Under the pieces are notes generated by a model that was given only the letters and a program-made list of their open reading frames with translations, made no database searches and was not told the DNA's origin. Of a stretch of 64,000 bases of DNA, positions 48,915 to 60,230 are shown piece after piece. This DNA is from Cucumis sativus (Eukaryota; Streptophyta; Magnoliopsida; Cucurbitales; Cucurbitaceae), in the NCBI RefSeq assembly GCF_000004075.3, contig NC_026660.2:17627837-17691836 (forward strand), read 5' to 3'. Each line of letters starts with the position of its first letter. Position 1 is the stretch's first letter. Made by a program: the position numbers and the translations under genes.

Positions 48915-51737
48915 TTGATGAATCTTTTTACTTCATTGCCAAACTCTTCATTTATGCATGGAGTCTTCACCCCCGTTCGATGCCCCACGATGATTAGAAA
49001 TTCCACTGCCATTATCAAATCAGGTCAGCTTCTCGTCGTCCTTGGGTTCAGGCTTAGACTTACATTTTCAATCACGCATAGATTTTTCACATCACCTGCA
49101 TCTCTTCCTCAAAGCTTTTCTGTAGAACATGATATACCCGCTCAACTCTTCTCCATTCTCTCTCGCCCCAATTGGCAGAAACATCCTTCTCTCAAAAATC
49201 TTATCCCTTCTATTGCTCCCTCCCATATTTCTGCTCTTTTCGCCCTCAATCTCGATCCACAAACTGCTCTTGCGTTTTTCAATTGGATCGGGCAGAAGCA
49301 TGGATTCAAACACAATGTTCAATCCCATGTTTCTATGTTAAATATCCTTGTTCCAAATGGGTACCTCCGCATTGCTGAAAATATGCGAATTTTAATGATT
49401 AAGTCTACGGATTCATCAGAGAATGCGCTGTTCGTGTTGGAAATGCTGCGGAGTATGAACCGCCGGGTGGACGCTTTCAAATTTAAGCTCACTCTTAGGT
49501 GCTATAACATGCTCTTGATGTTGTTGTCTAGGTTTCTCATGATTGATGAAATGAAAAGTGTGTATTTAGAGATGTTGGATGACATGGTTACACCAAATAT
49601 TTTTACACTCAACACAATGGTCAATGGATATTGTAAATTGGGTAACGTAGTTGAAGCAGAGCTGTATGTCAGTAAGATAGTGCAAGCCGGTTTGAGTTTG
49701 GATACATTTACTTATACTTCTTTGATATTAGGATATTGTAGGAATAAGAATGTAGACGCTGCAAATGCCATTTTTCTATCAATGCCAAATAAAGGTTGCC
49801 TCAGAAACGAGGTTTCTTATACCAATCTGATTCATGGATTTTGTGAAGCCAGGAGGGTTGATGAAGCTCTTAAATTGTTCTCACAAATGCATGAGGATAA
49901 TTGTTGGCCTACTGTGCGTACCTACACAGTTATCATATTTGCATTGTGTCAGTTGGGCAGGAAAACAGAAGCACTTAATATGTTCAAGGAGATGACTGAG
50001 AAGCATTGTCAGCCAAATGTACATACCTATACGGTTCTTATTTGTAGTTTATGCGAGGACAGCAATTTTGATGATGCCAAGAAAATTCTAAATGGGATGC
50101 TTGAGAAAGGATTGATTCCAAGTGTAGTCACGTACAATGCCTTAATTGATGGTTATTGCAAGAAAGGATTGAGTGCGAGTGCCTTGGAAATTTTGAGTCT
50201 CATGGAATCAAATAATTGTAGCCCAAATGCTCGCACTTATAACGAATTGATACTGGGGTTTTGCAGGGGAAAAAATATCCACAAGGCCATGTCACTACTT
50301 CATAAAATGCTTGAGCGGAAGCTTCAACCAAATGTTGTTACCTACAATATATTGATCCATGGACAGTGTAAAGAGGGGGATCTGGGCAGTGCTTATAAGC
50401 TCCTTAGTTTGATGAATGAAAGTGGTTTGGTTCCTGATGAGTGGACTTACAGCGTCTTCATAGATACACTCTGTAAAAGAGGGCTGGTTGAAGAAGCTCG
50501 TTCTCTCTTTGAGTCTCTTAAGGAGAAAGGCATAAAGGCAAATGAAGTAATATACAGTACTTTGATTGATGGCTATTGCAAGGTTGGAAAAGTCAGTGAT
50601 GGTCGTTTCTTGCTTGATAAAATGCTTAGTGCTGGATGTGTTCCAAATTCAATTACTTATAATTCCTTGATTGATGGATATTGCAAAGAGAAAAATTTTA
50701 AAGAAGCTCGTTTACTTGTGGACATAATGATAAAGAGGGACATTGAGCCTGCTGCTGATACTTACACCATTCTTATAGATAATTTATTAAAAGATGATGA
50801 GTTTGACCAAGCCCATGATATGTTTGATCAAATGCTTTCCACAGGTTCTCATCCTGATGTATTTATATATACTGCATTTATTCATGCATATTGTAGCCAT
50901 GGTAGACTAAAAGACGCAGAGGTTTTAATTTGTAAGATGAATGCAAAAGGAATAATGCCAGACACTATGCTTTATACATTATTCATTGATGCATATGGAC
51001 GGTTTGGATCAATTGATGGTGCTTTTGGCATTCTGAAGCGTATGCATGAAGTTGGTTGTGAGCCGTCTTACTACACATATTCTTGTTTAATTAAACATCT
51101 CTCAAATGCAAAGCCTAAAGAAGTAAGTAGCAGTTCAGAGTTGAGTGACTTGTCATCAGGGGTTGCATCAAATGATTTTTCCAACTGTTGGAGGAGAGTA
51201 GATTATGAATTCACTTTGGATTTATTTGGCAAAATGGCCGAGCATGGGTGTGCTCCCAATGCTAATACTTATGGCAAGTTTATTACAGGTCTTTGCAAGG
51301 TTGGATGCTTGGAAGTAGCTCACAGATTGTTTGATCATATGAAAGAAAAGGGACAATCACCTAATGAAGACATTTATAACTCTCTTCTCGGTTGTTCTTG
51401 TCAATTGGGATTGTACGGGGAAGCAATTAGGTGGTTAGACATAATGATAGAGAATAGACATTTACCACATTTAGATTCTTGCAAGCTGCTGCTTTGTGGT
51501 CTGTATGATGAAGGAAATGATGAGAAAGCAAAAAGAGTGTTTTGTAGTTTTCTTCAGTGTGAATATAATTATGATGAAATGGTTTGGAAAGTACTCATCG
51601 ATGGCTTACTTAAGAAGGGCCTTTCTGATAAATGCTCTGATCTATTTGGCATCATGGAGACACAAGGTTGCCAAATTCATCCTAAGACATACAGTATGTT
51701 GATTGAGGGATTTGATGGTATTCAGGAAATTGATTAA
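48915..51737 (+). CDS. P-class pentatricopeptide repeat (PPR) protein, At5g65560-like
   Basis: This is an intronless frame of 940 residues, as usual for plant PPR genes. The basic, Ser-rich N-terminus (about 1-60, with RLRLTFSITHRFFTSP) looks like an organelle targeting peptide, more likely mitochondrial. About 20 PPR motifs of 35 residues run from roughly residue 190 to the end, for example VVTYNALIDGYCKKG and SITYNSLIDGYCKEK. There are no E, DYW or SMR domains, so it should bind organellar RNA and act in processing or stability, not as an editing deaminase. One repeat (about residues 725-785) carries a Ser-rich insertion of about 29 residues starting SSSSELSDL. The start at 48915 begins MMNLF; a second Met at 48918 or Met26 are alternatives. 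It resembles At5g65560, whose target is not known to me. Confidence 0.93.
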   Translation: MMNLFTSLPNSSFMHGVFTPVRCPTMIRNSTAIIKSGQLLVVLGFRLRLTFSITHRFFTSPASLPQSFSVEHDIPAQLFSILSRPNWQKHPSLKNLIPSIAPSHISALFALNLDPQTALAFFNWIGQKHGFKHNVQSHVSMLNILVPNGYLRIAENMRILMIKSTDSSENALFVLEMLRSMNRRVDAFKFKLTLRCYNMLLMLLSRFLMIDEMKSVYLEMLDDMVTPNIFTLNTMVNGYCKLGNVVEAELYVSKIVQAGLSLDTFTYTSLILGYCRNKNVDAANAIFLSMPNKGCLRNEVSYTNLIHGFCEARRVDEALKLFSQMHEDNCWPTVRTYTVIIFALCQLGRKTEALNMFKEMTEKHCQPNVHTYTVLICSLCEDSNFDDAKKILNGMLEKGLIPSVVTYNALIDGYCKKGLSASALEILSLMESNNCSPNARTYNELILGFCRGKNIHKAMSLLHKMLERKLQPNVVTYNILIHGQCKEGDLGSAYKLLSLMNESGLVPDEWTYSVFIDTLCKRGLVEEARSLFESLKEKGIKANEVIYSTLIDGYCKVGKVSDGRFLLDKMLSAGCVPNSITYNSLIDGYCKEKNFKEARLLVDIMIKRDIEPAADTYTILIDNLLKDDEFDQAHDMFDQMLSTGSHPDVFIYTAFIHAYCSHGRLKDAEVLICKMNAKGIMPDTMLYTLFIDAYGRFGSIDGAFGILKRMHEVGCEPSYYTYSCLIKHLSNAKPKEVSSSSELSDLSSGVASNDFSNCWRRVDYEFTLDLFGKMAEHGCAPNANTYGKFITGLCKVGCLEVAHRLFDHMKEKGQSPNEDIYNSLLGCSCQLGLYGEAIRWLDIMIENRHLPHLDSCKLLLCGLYDEGNDEKAKRVFCSFLQCEYNYDEMVWKVLIDGLLKKGLSDKCSDLFGIMETQGCQIHPKTYSMLIEGFDGIQEID

Positions 51738-52138
51738 TCATTTATAGTTTCAAGGACGACAACCCTATTTTCTTTCAGTGGTGTATACTGATGAATGCAA
51801 AATCATTACCCACTAGATACTTTATCACCTTTGCTACTAGCTCTCTAGTGATTGAAGGTTGATGTTGCTCAGGGAAGGGTACACATTTGGAATTTTTGAG
51901 TGGGTACCACACTATAGGCAATTGTGCTTGAACGAGTAGAACTTCAGTAATAATGGGAAGGCAAGCTCTTCTACTCTTTTCATTTTGTATATTCTCTTAT
52001 ACATTTAAAATTCATATGATTGTTTTCTCTTCGAGCTTTCTTCTCTCAACAGCTATCAGACAACTTTTATTAATTGGACAGCCCTTTTTAACTTTCGTGG
52101 TTTGTGGTGATTCTTACCTTCCTTTTGTATATTTCATC

Positions 52139-52144
52139 AATAAA
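52139..52144 (+). terminator. Candidate poly(A) signal of the PPR gene
   Basis: AATAAA lies about 400 nt after the stop codon at 51737, inside a T-rich 3' flank. Confidence 0.35.
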
Positions 52145-52199
52145 ATGTTTCGTTAGGGAATTTATGTAATGGAGTTGTACTTCTCATTTGTTTGTTGAT

Positions 52200-55100
52200 T
52201 TTGAGATAGAGCTCAAGTGTCCTCTTTTCATTAAACAGTTTCCTGTGAAGACAAGCATTTCGACAAGATATGATTTTTGGCATAACATTAAGATAATAAC
52301 TCATGTTCTTCTTTCTTGATGTAAATATTATTTTTGTTTATGAAGTGGATGATGTAAATTGGTTTCTGACTTCTTGTTTTCCTTCACGTATGAACTACCT
52401 TGACATTTTGACACTTGTCAAGAACTCTTAAACTAGATTGTCAGTTTCACATTCTCATTGATTAGATTAATCTCGAATATTTTATTGTAGGTACAGGGAC
52501 TTTTAAAGTTAATATATTGATGAAAGCTTAGACTTCAGTAGAAAACTAGACTTGAGTGTTCTCGTGAAATATCCTTCAATTTCTTTGATGTAAAGGTTGG
52601 TTGGGGTAGGACCTTTAGCTTTCTTTCACCTCGTTTCTTTGCTATAAAGGTTGGTTTGACTCACATACCCATCCTGAACGTAAATGAGAAACTGTAAATC
52701 CCAGTATTTTTTAGGAGTTCTTGTGCTTTTTCAATATGCTTTAGTTTGTTGGTTGGATGCTGTAATCGAGCATAAGGTCATTGAAGTTTATTTTGTAATT
52801 GGTTATATTTAAATAATAGGTAACATCAGAGAAGTTACTTTTTTTAGTATAGCTGAGAACTATCACCACTATTTTGACTAAGTTTATTCTTTACTCTGTG
52901 CAGTTTTGAGCAATTATGCATCAATTACACAAATGTAAGCTGCCATAAACTTTCAACCAGGTATTCCACGTTTCTTTCTCTAATTCAATGTCAACTATGA
53001 ATGGCATAGTGATATTTAGCACCTCTTCAGGACAGAGCAAGAAGAAATTGATTGAAGCTGGCATACTCGTTGTGAGAGTCAAGCTCTCCTGTAGCTTGTT
53101 TAGAAGGTTCAATTCTCATCCTAGTAACTTTGATCATTGGGTTATTAGCTCTTCTACTCAGTTGATTTCTCTTCATTTTAAAAGCTTACGGAACACTTGG
53201 TTTTCCACATAAATATTCTACACATATAAGGTTCACAATGAGGTTCAGACTTCAGCCTAACCTATTTGTGTGGGATTCAATCAATACTAACTTTATGTTC
53301 TTTCTTATCCTTCTTCAGAGAGTTGAAGTGATAATATCAAAGTAATTAGGTGGAAAAAATTTATCCGACATTCTTTTTCTGAGAGAATAATATAATATAT
53401 TGACAAGGCCAAGGGAAACAATACCAGAAAATATGATGAGATCTCCTATTGAAAGGATAATAATGGTAGGTCCTTGACATTTCTATGGATATTGACAGAA
53501 AATAGCTCAGAATTAATTTGTACTACAATATAAACAGTGAAATTGCATTTACAGGTTACATGGAAATTTACAGTACTAAACCCCAAGCAACTTGAGAGGC
53601 TCCCAAAATTACTCTTCCAAATTCTTCCCATCCCTCTTCTCCATAATACTTTCTTACCTTTGTATTTATCTCTTTATTTATTATTGATTTTTGGATGAAT
53701 TACCGAGCCAGATTTGTTGCTGAACCGTGGCGACCCTAGGGCAAGTTCTTTCAATCAAATAAGACTTCCATATATCGATCTTATCAAAAGATTTGTTGCT
53801 GAACCCCACAGAAAAATTTAAATTTAATAAGGGACCAAATATCACTTGCAGAACGCTCAAGCCTTTTAAAAATAAATATATTGTGCCTAATAATTACTGT
53901 AGTCCCACGAAACGTCCCCCTACATTATCTCACTGCTAATATCCTAATAATAAACCAAAGTTTTTCACACTAGTACAAAAGCCTTAAGGAGATTTTACTG
54001 TCTAAAGTACAAAAGCCTGAAAAATAGCCCTTAAACATAAGTTTCTTGGTTGAAAGTTTATTATATTTGATATGAGTGATAAAATATATGTCAAAGCTGT
54101 CATTAGCAATTTGCAAACTGAACACAACTCCCTTAAGGAGATTTGCATTAAAACAATTGCCACCGAGGAATTTGTTAACATCAAGAATGCGGTGATGAAC
54201 CTGTTTTATTGACTAACATTAGGAGTAAGTTGAACCTGTTCGAATCCAATATACCCAACAGCTATTAGCCCCTTTCATTTTATGGACGTAAGTAGCAGGG
54301 TAAGCTTCTTTGCTGAAGTAAAAGCTGGTGCACTCTTCGGCAATATTATTTGAATTGAAGGGTCACGGAAAAGAATGCTGGAACCATGGTGCACTCTTGG
54401 ACAGTTTTGTTTGAAATTGAAGGGTGACAGTGAAAATCATACTGGAACTTACAAAAGATCTGTTTGTGGTGGGTGGACAAAAATAAGTTGTATGTCAGGT
54501 TGTGCTACGTGGAAAATGTTCAATATATAGGGATTGGAATGCGGGTGTTACATTAGATGTGCCGAGAAGACCCTTTCAATGATGGATGGTTTGGAAACTT
54601 TCATTCAAACCAAAAGTAATTATTGTGGGTTGGCTCCTCTTGGGTTGTTGGGTTTTCTCTCTTTCAGTTGTTCTCCATGTGGACCATTTTGTCTTAGTAT
54701 AGTTTTTTTTCCCTTTTAGAGACCAATAGCAATATCCTGGTTTTGCTTGTGCAGAGCTTGAACTTCTGAGTTCTTTGATCGGTTGACACAAAAATTGTGG
54801 TAAATTTAGTAATTTTGTGATCACCGAACTTCTTATTGGACAGTTGGTTGGCTCTTCTTACCAAATACATTATGTGTCAATGTCCAATTTGGTTAACACA
54901 TGGCCATCAGATATATGCTGTCTTCTGATTTTTTATATTAGGCGAGTACTTATACCTGCTGTCACAATGAACGCCGAACAAGTAGTTGACTCATCCTGGT
55001 TGCAGTGGTGTGGTACAGTCAAAGGTCTCACATTGTTTCAGGAGCAATGTAAGAGTAGCACTAGGCACAGCTGTGGTTGAAGGAGCGAGCAAAATTGTTG

Positions 55101-56300
55101 CAGTAAACGAAGGCACTGATGAAAAGAGAGATTTGAACATTCAAGCACTTGATATTAAATGTGTATGAGATTCATTGAACTACTGTAAACTATAAATTGA
55201 AAGTGTCCTGGGACTAATTAATTCTATAAATATGGCATCGGTCATTTGTCAATTCAAATATTTGACATGTTTTTTTAAAAAAATGTTTATTGTCATTTTA
55301 AGTGAGACTGGAATATAATCTTCTATTTTGATTGCAAGTTCCCTCCCCTGTAAAATAATAATGCAACTTAAAACTATTTAGAAGCTGGCGTAATATTATT
55401 TATGTGGACAGAATTGTTTCATGGTGACAGGCAAAGAGTTAACAAAGGAGAAAGGGCATGCTGAAATGGGGAAATTAAGAAGGATCTGATAAATGCGACT
55501 TCAGGTCTCCGTACAGGTAGTTACTACTACTACTGACATGGTATCCTTTCGAAACATGTGATTAGTCACCACTTCATAGTTGAACATTTCAATGTTTTAT
55601 TTTGTTTTCAATTTGACAGATGGGGTTGTTTCTTTGCCCCATACATGGATAGATATATTGCAACATACAAACACCATTACAAGGATTAGGAAACATATTT
55701 TAGTTTCATAGTTCTACCAATGGTCTTAATATGATATGCTTGTGTGGAGCCTGTTGGAAATTTAGAATTATATGCAATTCCATTCTACTGGGATGAAATT
55801 GTTCAAAGTTTGATATCCATTAGGCCGAAGCAACGAGTGCAACATAGCTTTTTGATAGCCAAAAAAGTAGAACGTTACTGCTCATGATAATCATTTATGT
55901 GGATGTAATGCTTCGAACATATTTGACACTCGATCATGATGGTGATACATTTTGTAGGAGTTATATTCATTCCATGAACTAAGTCACACCTGAATTGTTT
56001 CCAGGACGAGGGTTCAGGAAGCTTTCAAGACCGAGAGAATTCTTTTATCGCAAGGAAAATTTTCTTCTAAGAGATTTAAGTGAAGTTCAAAAAGAAAAAT
56101 CTCGTCTCCAAAAGTACTTTGCAAAGGAAATGTTATAGGAGATGGATACCTTCTCATCCACTGCACTTATAAACTAAAGACCCCAATGTGAGCTTCTGTA
56201 CTCTAGAGTTGTATGTTCTTAGGAGTTCTAGGAGCAACCTTCACCAACTGTGTTGTGGTGTACCACCCCCTTTGAGAAGGAAGCTTCGATTCTCTTGTTT
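52200..56300. other. PPR downstream region with transcript-like but unassigned sequence
   Basis: Base composition is less extreme than in the gene deserts and several splice-like signals occur. Exon-like open stretches are 55041-55168 (plus strand, after TTGTTTCAG) and 56005-56137 (plus strand, after TTGTTTCCAG). I recognise no protein family and could not link them into a gene. It could be a long 3'UTR, a non-coding transcript or a decayed gene. Confidence 0.35.
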
Positions 56301-56364
56301 AGTGCTCTTAAAAATTTGGTTGCAAGTTTAAATCTTATCATTTAAGATGAAGAGTATCACTTTT

Positions 56365-56435
56365 GGAGCACGAACTCTTGGCTTCTAGTTAAAAGATGTA
56401 TGAATATCTTAACCGTTGAGTTGTTGAGTTATACA
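56365..56435 (-). repeat. Possible tRNA-derived SINE or tRNA-like remnant
   Basis: The minus strand reads CAACTCAACGGTTAAGATAT, an A-box-like start. After about 30 bp it reads CCAAGAGTTCGTGCTCC, a B-box-like block. Spacing fits a tRNA-derived SINE head, but no full cloverleaf is apparent. Confidence 0.35.
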
Positions 56436-58688
56436 AATGTTTGAGGATTAAAATTAGTTCTCAATAATACTTAATGTGTGCCTTTCTAGTCAACCTAACT
56501 GGAATAGTGCTCCCAGTAGATTCAGCAATGATGTTACTTATGCTGGAGTTTATTATGGATTTGCCTGTTTGTTTATCCAATAACTCAAATATGTGTGGAA
56601 AAAAGCCTTTTTGTCACACTAAATTTAGTTGGTCTTAATCTTTAACATGCCTATTTAGTTTATACATTTAAGTTTCAATTACGTATGTAGACTTTAAATT
56701 GTGATTCTATGTGGTCTCCAGTGAGATTTTGAACTCTACTTGTATTTTTTTTAAATAATAAAGTAGGTTGTTTTCAACCTTTTTATGTTTTTGGAGAAGT
56801 AAATATTTACAATTTAGGGATAATAATTATGTGTTCAGCAAATTTTCTAAGAAATCGTAAATATATCAAAATTTATTAGTGAAAGATTTATATTGTTGTC
56901 AAACTCTTATGTGATAGATCAATATTTACAATATGGTTTATTAGTGATGAGTTTCTATGATCGATAAATTTAGACATATTTTACTATATTTGTAATTACG
57001 TTGAAATATATATTAATTATTTTAAATATAATTGTATACCTTTATATATCAGGATATAACGTGTATTAAAATTGAAAATTTAATTCCAATGACATTTATT
57101 TGATAACAATTATTATCAAACAGAATAGAATAATACAAAAAATGTAATAGGTTACACTTGGTTGATGAATTCAAGTATATTTTTGTTTTTGGTGTCTTCA
57201 TAATCAATCTCATCCACATTTTCAGTCTCTTCTATCTTATTCTATCTCTATTTTTGGGATCAATATAATTAACTTGTCTTCCACGACGGTTGTTTAATTA
57301 CTTGAAAAAAAAGAAAAGAAAATGTAATGGGTGTAATATCATAATTTCTTCAATTACACACTTGTACTTGTACTAGGGTTTTTCATCATTCATGTTCGAT
57401 AGAAATTGATAGTCAATGTTATCGATACTATTCTAACAACGTTTCTATTGACATTTTAATACATTTGATATCCCACTTTTAACGTCGGCAACTATATTTA
57501 AAACGTTATGATTAGATTTTATATTTGGACAAGATCTATAAAGTCATCATTCCCCATAATGTTTTAATGAAAAATAAGTAGGGGCCTTAGGTCAATGTGA
57601 AATGCAAACCCAAAATGTGAAATCATTCAAATTTCTTCCACTATCATTCAAAACACATCTTTTCCATAAAAATAAAATAGAAAGCTAAATTTACTGCTTT
57701 TTTTCTTTTTCTTCACTCAATTGCTTGGTTTGGGGAATCTAACCATAGATTACCTTTTGTCTAACCTTTACTTTACTTTAACTATTTGTTAATTAAATAC
57801 TCAATCTCTAGAACAACAACAATCTTTTTTTCTTTTTCTTTTTTAAATTAAGCTTATAAATTTATTTGTTATGGTCTCGTTTTAAAAAATCAACTTTGGT
57901 TTTTGAAATTTGACTAACAACTCACATATTTGTTTAGAAAGGATAAAAAAAAAAAATCATCCTTAAAATTTAGTAGAAAAACAAGAATAAAATTGAAAAA
58001 TAAAAAATAAAAGACTAAATAGTGTTATTAGAGAAGGTTTTAGTTAGATGAGTATGATAACTATAACACTTTTGTTTGCTATAAATTACATGAATTTGAT
58101 AATTTGATCAAGAAGTTTGTTTTCAAACCACATAGGTTCTTTGTTGAATATAAGTTTAGATTTATAAAAACTGACTTTTATTCAATTGCTTAATTACTAA
58201 TTTCTACTGCTTTAACAAAAAGAACAAAAAATTTACGAAATCAAACAATAAATAGAAAGTCAAAATTTGAGTAGGAAGAACGGTTCTTCAAATATCTCTA
58301 TAATGATATGATATTATTCATTTTGAACGTTATTAACTCTCATGTCTTTACTTTTGGGATATGTTGTATATACTAATAGAGATAGTTGTCATTCATTTAT
58401 CTAACAAATGTGGAGCTTTTGATCTCATCTCCAACACGGAGCAACCAGTGTAGATTTTATAGACTAAAAAATTTACCAAAATACCAATCGACATGCCTAC
58501 TAGAAGTTTGAAGAATGATTATGAAATGGGCAATAAAGTCAATTCCAACATTAATGATTTGAAGGAGATACATGATATGATAACTTATAGAAATAATGTG
58601 TCCCTCAATTCTTTTTCAATAGCTACATAATCATCAAGTATCTAAATGTTAGCATATAAAATAATAAGCACTAGCTAATAAAAGTTAA

Positions 58689-58712
58689 ATATATATATAT
58701 ATATATATATAT
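58689..58712. repeat. (TA)n microsatellite
   Basis: Twelve uninterrupted AT dinucleotides in AT-rich intergenic DNA. Confidence 0.9.
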
Positions 58713-59512
58713 GATCACATTTACTTGATGGTTTAGAAACAAAACATACCCCTTCTCAAGGTTAGAGAGTCAATGTATATCTGATTCTCAAAATAAAGGA
58801 AAAAAATGATACTTTAAATTATCTATATTTAATTGATTGGTATGAAAAAACTAACGGGACGTTGTTTTTATCTTTTACTTGTATTTTGATTCTCGTTTGA
58901 GTGAAGTTTGGGTAATTTTGGTGGCTTTCACTCTTCCCTCTGTTTTTTCTTAACTTCTATAGTGTGTCTTTTCTTCTCTCCTTTTAATAATCTTGCTACC
59001 ATTGTTTGGTTCTTTCCTACGTTATCATCGTCGTCTCACCTCCTTCAACATGTAGAACAATTGACGTTGTCGTGAGCTGTCTAGACTAGCTTACTTAAAA
59101 ATTATGTCATCTTCTTTCACCCAAAATCATCTCAATTTTTTTTGGTTTCATTGGCCTCAAATGTATTACACACATGTTTGGTCTAAATAGTTCATGACCT
59201 GATGACTAATTTTTTAAAAAAGTAAAACATATTTGAAACTTATTACCTTTTGTGTTCCTTAAATAATATTGGAAGGTTGAAAAAGAGGAACATTCAACGC
59301 TAAAATTGCTATTTTGATAATAAAGGTAAATAGGCATGAATAAGACGAATTGATCATTGAAAGAAACCGTTAAAGTACAACATGATTGACAAACAAAAAA
59401 TGATCAATTGTAAATTTGTATTTGGAAACAAACAACTGTAAGTGGCTACAAATAGTATTTTGAATTGATGATATTTTGTTACAGAAAAGAAAGAGTAAGA
59501 AAGTGAGGGTGG

Positions 59513-59544
59513 AGGGAGTGAGGGAGTGAGGGAGTGAGGGAGTG
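59513..59544. repeat. 8 bp minisatellite, AGGGAGTG x4
   Basis: Four perfect tandem copies, flanked by partial copies (AGTGAGGGTGG to the left, GAGTGAGGGTG to the right). It lies about 150-700 bp before the kinase leader and ATG, so it may sit in the promoter. Confidence 0.9.
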
Positions 59545-59687
59545 GTGAAAGAAAGAGTGAGGGTGACTTTGATAGAAACACTTTCCTTTGGCCTCCCCAA
59601 ATGGAAACTCTCCAATGGCATTTCTCGTAGATAACATCATTTTACAACGCCAATTCCGTAAAATGAACTTAACCGCCGGTCAGAAGT

Positions 59688-60017
59688 TTGGGAAATGAGA
59701 AGGGTGCAGCGTGGGAGAACAGGCCCACCGCCACCGAACGCAATCCATATCCATTTTCTTCCTTTCTTTATTTCTCCCCAAATAAAGAATTAAAAAGAGA
59801 GAGAAGTAAAAAGATGGGTATGATTCAGGAGCCACTCTCCGCTAACTGTGGCGCTAAATTGCTTCTCCCTCTTTCTATTTTTGGGTTTGTTGTTTTTTCC
59901 CCATTGCAATTCATTCCTCTGTTCCCTTCTCTATTTCTAAACCCCCTCTCCCCTTTCTCAATATTTCTCATTCTTTCTCATTGCAGATTCTTGACGCTGT
60001 CTTCTTTGCTGCACTAA
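59688..60017 (+). promoter_or_regulatory. Upstream ORF(s) in the probable kinase leader
   Basis: A 109-codon frame starts at 59688, with an in-frame second ATG at 59814, and ends before the kinase ATG at 60231. The sequence turns low-complexity (Pro/Leu/Phe/Ser) as in a pyrimidine-rich leader, so I read it as 5'UTR and not as a protein gene. A TTGCAG at 59982-59987 could be an acceptor that removes part of it. If retained in the mRNA it would reduce kinase translation. Confidence 0.35.
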
Positions 60018-60230
60018 TCTCCACCACCCCTTTTCTTCTTTTTCTCTTTTTCTTTTTCGGGGTGGGGAGTTTTTGTTTCAGGGTTTTCTTCTCTTAATCT
60101 CTCCGTTTCGGAGGGGGAAGGAGGAGGAGGAGGGAATGATTCTCTGCAGCGAATGATTTGGGTTCTTCTGTTCTGTTAACAAATTCCCGATTTCGGTTGC
60201 GGTTTTCTTTTTATTTTGGGTTCGCCCAAT

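Larger units (their letters stand above)
56440..59640. other. AT-rich intergenic region with repeats upstream of the kinase gene
   Basis: No gene is supported. A TATCAAAATTTATTAGTG...TTACTATATTTGTAATTA stretch at about 56845-57005 belongs to the same repeat vocabulary as 30.5 and 32.6 kb. A homopolymer-rich dispersed repeat lies at about 57850-58020. A (TA)n run is at 58689-58712. The kinase promoter should lie in the last 500 bp. Confidence 0.5.
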
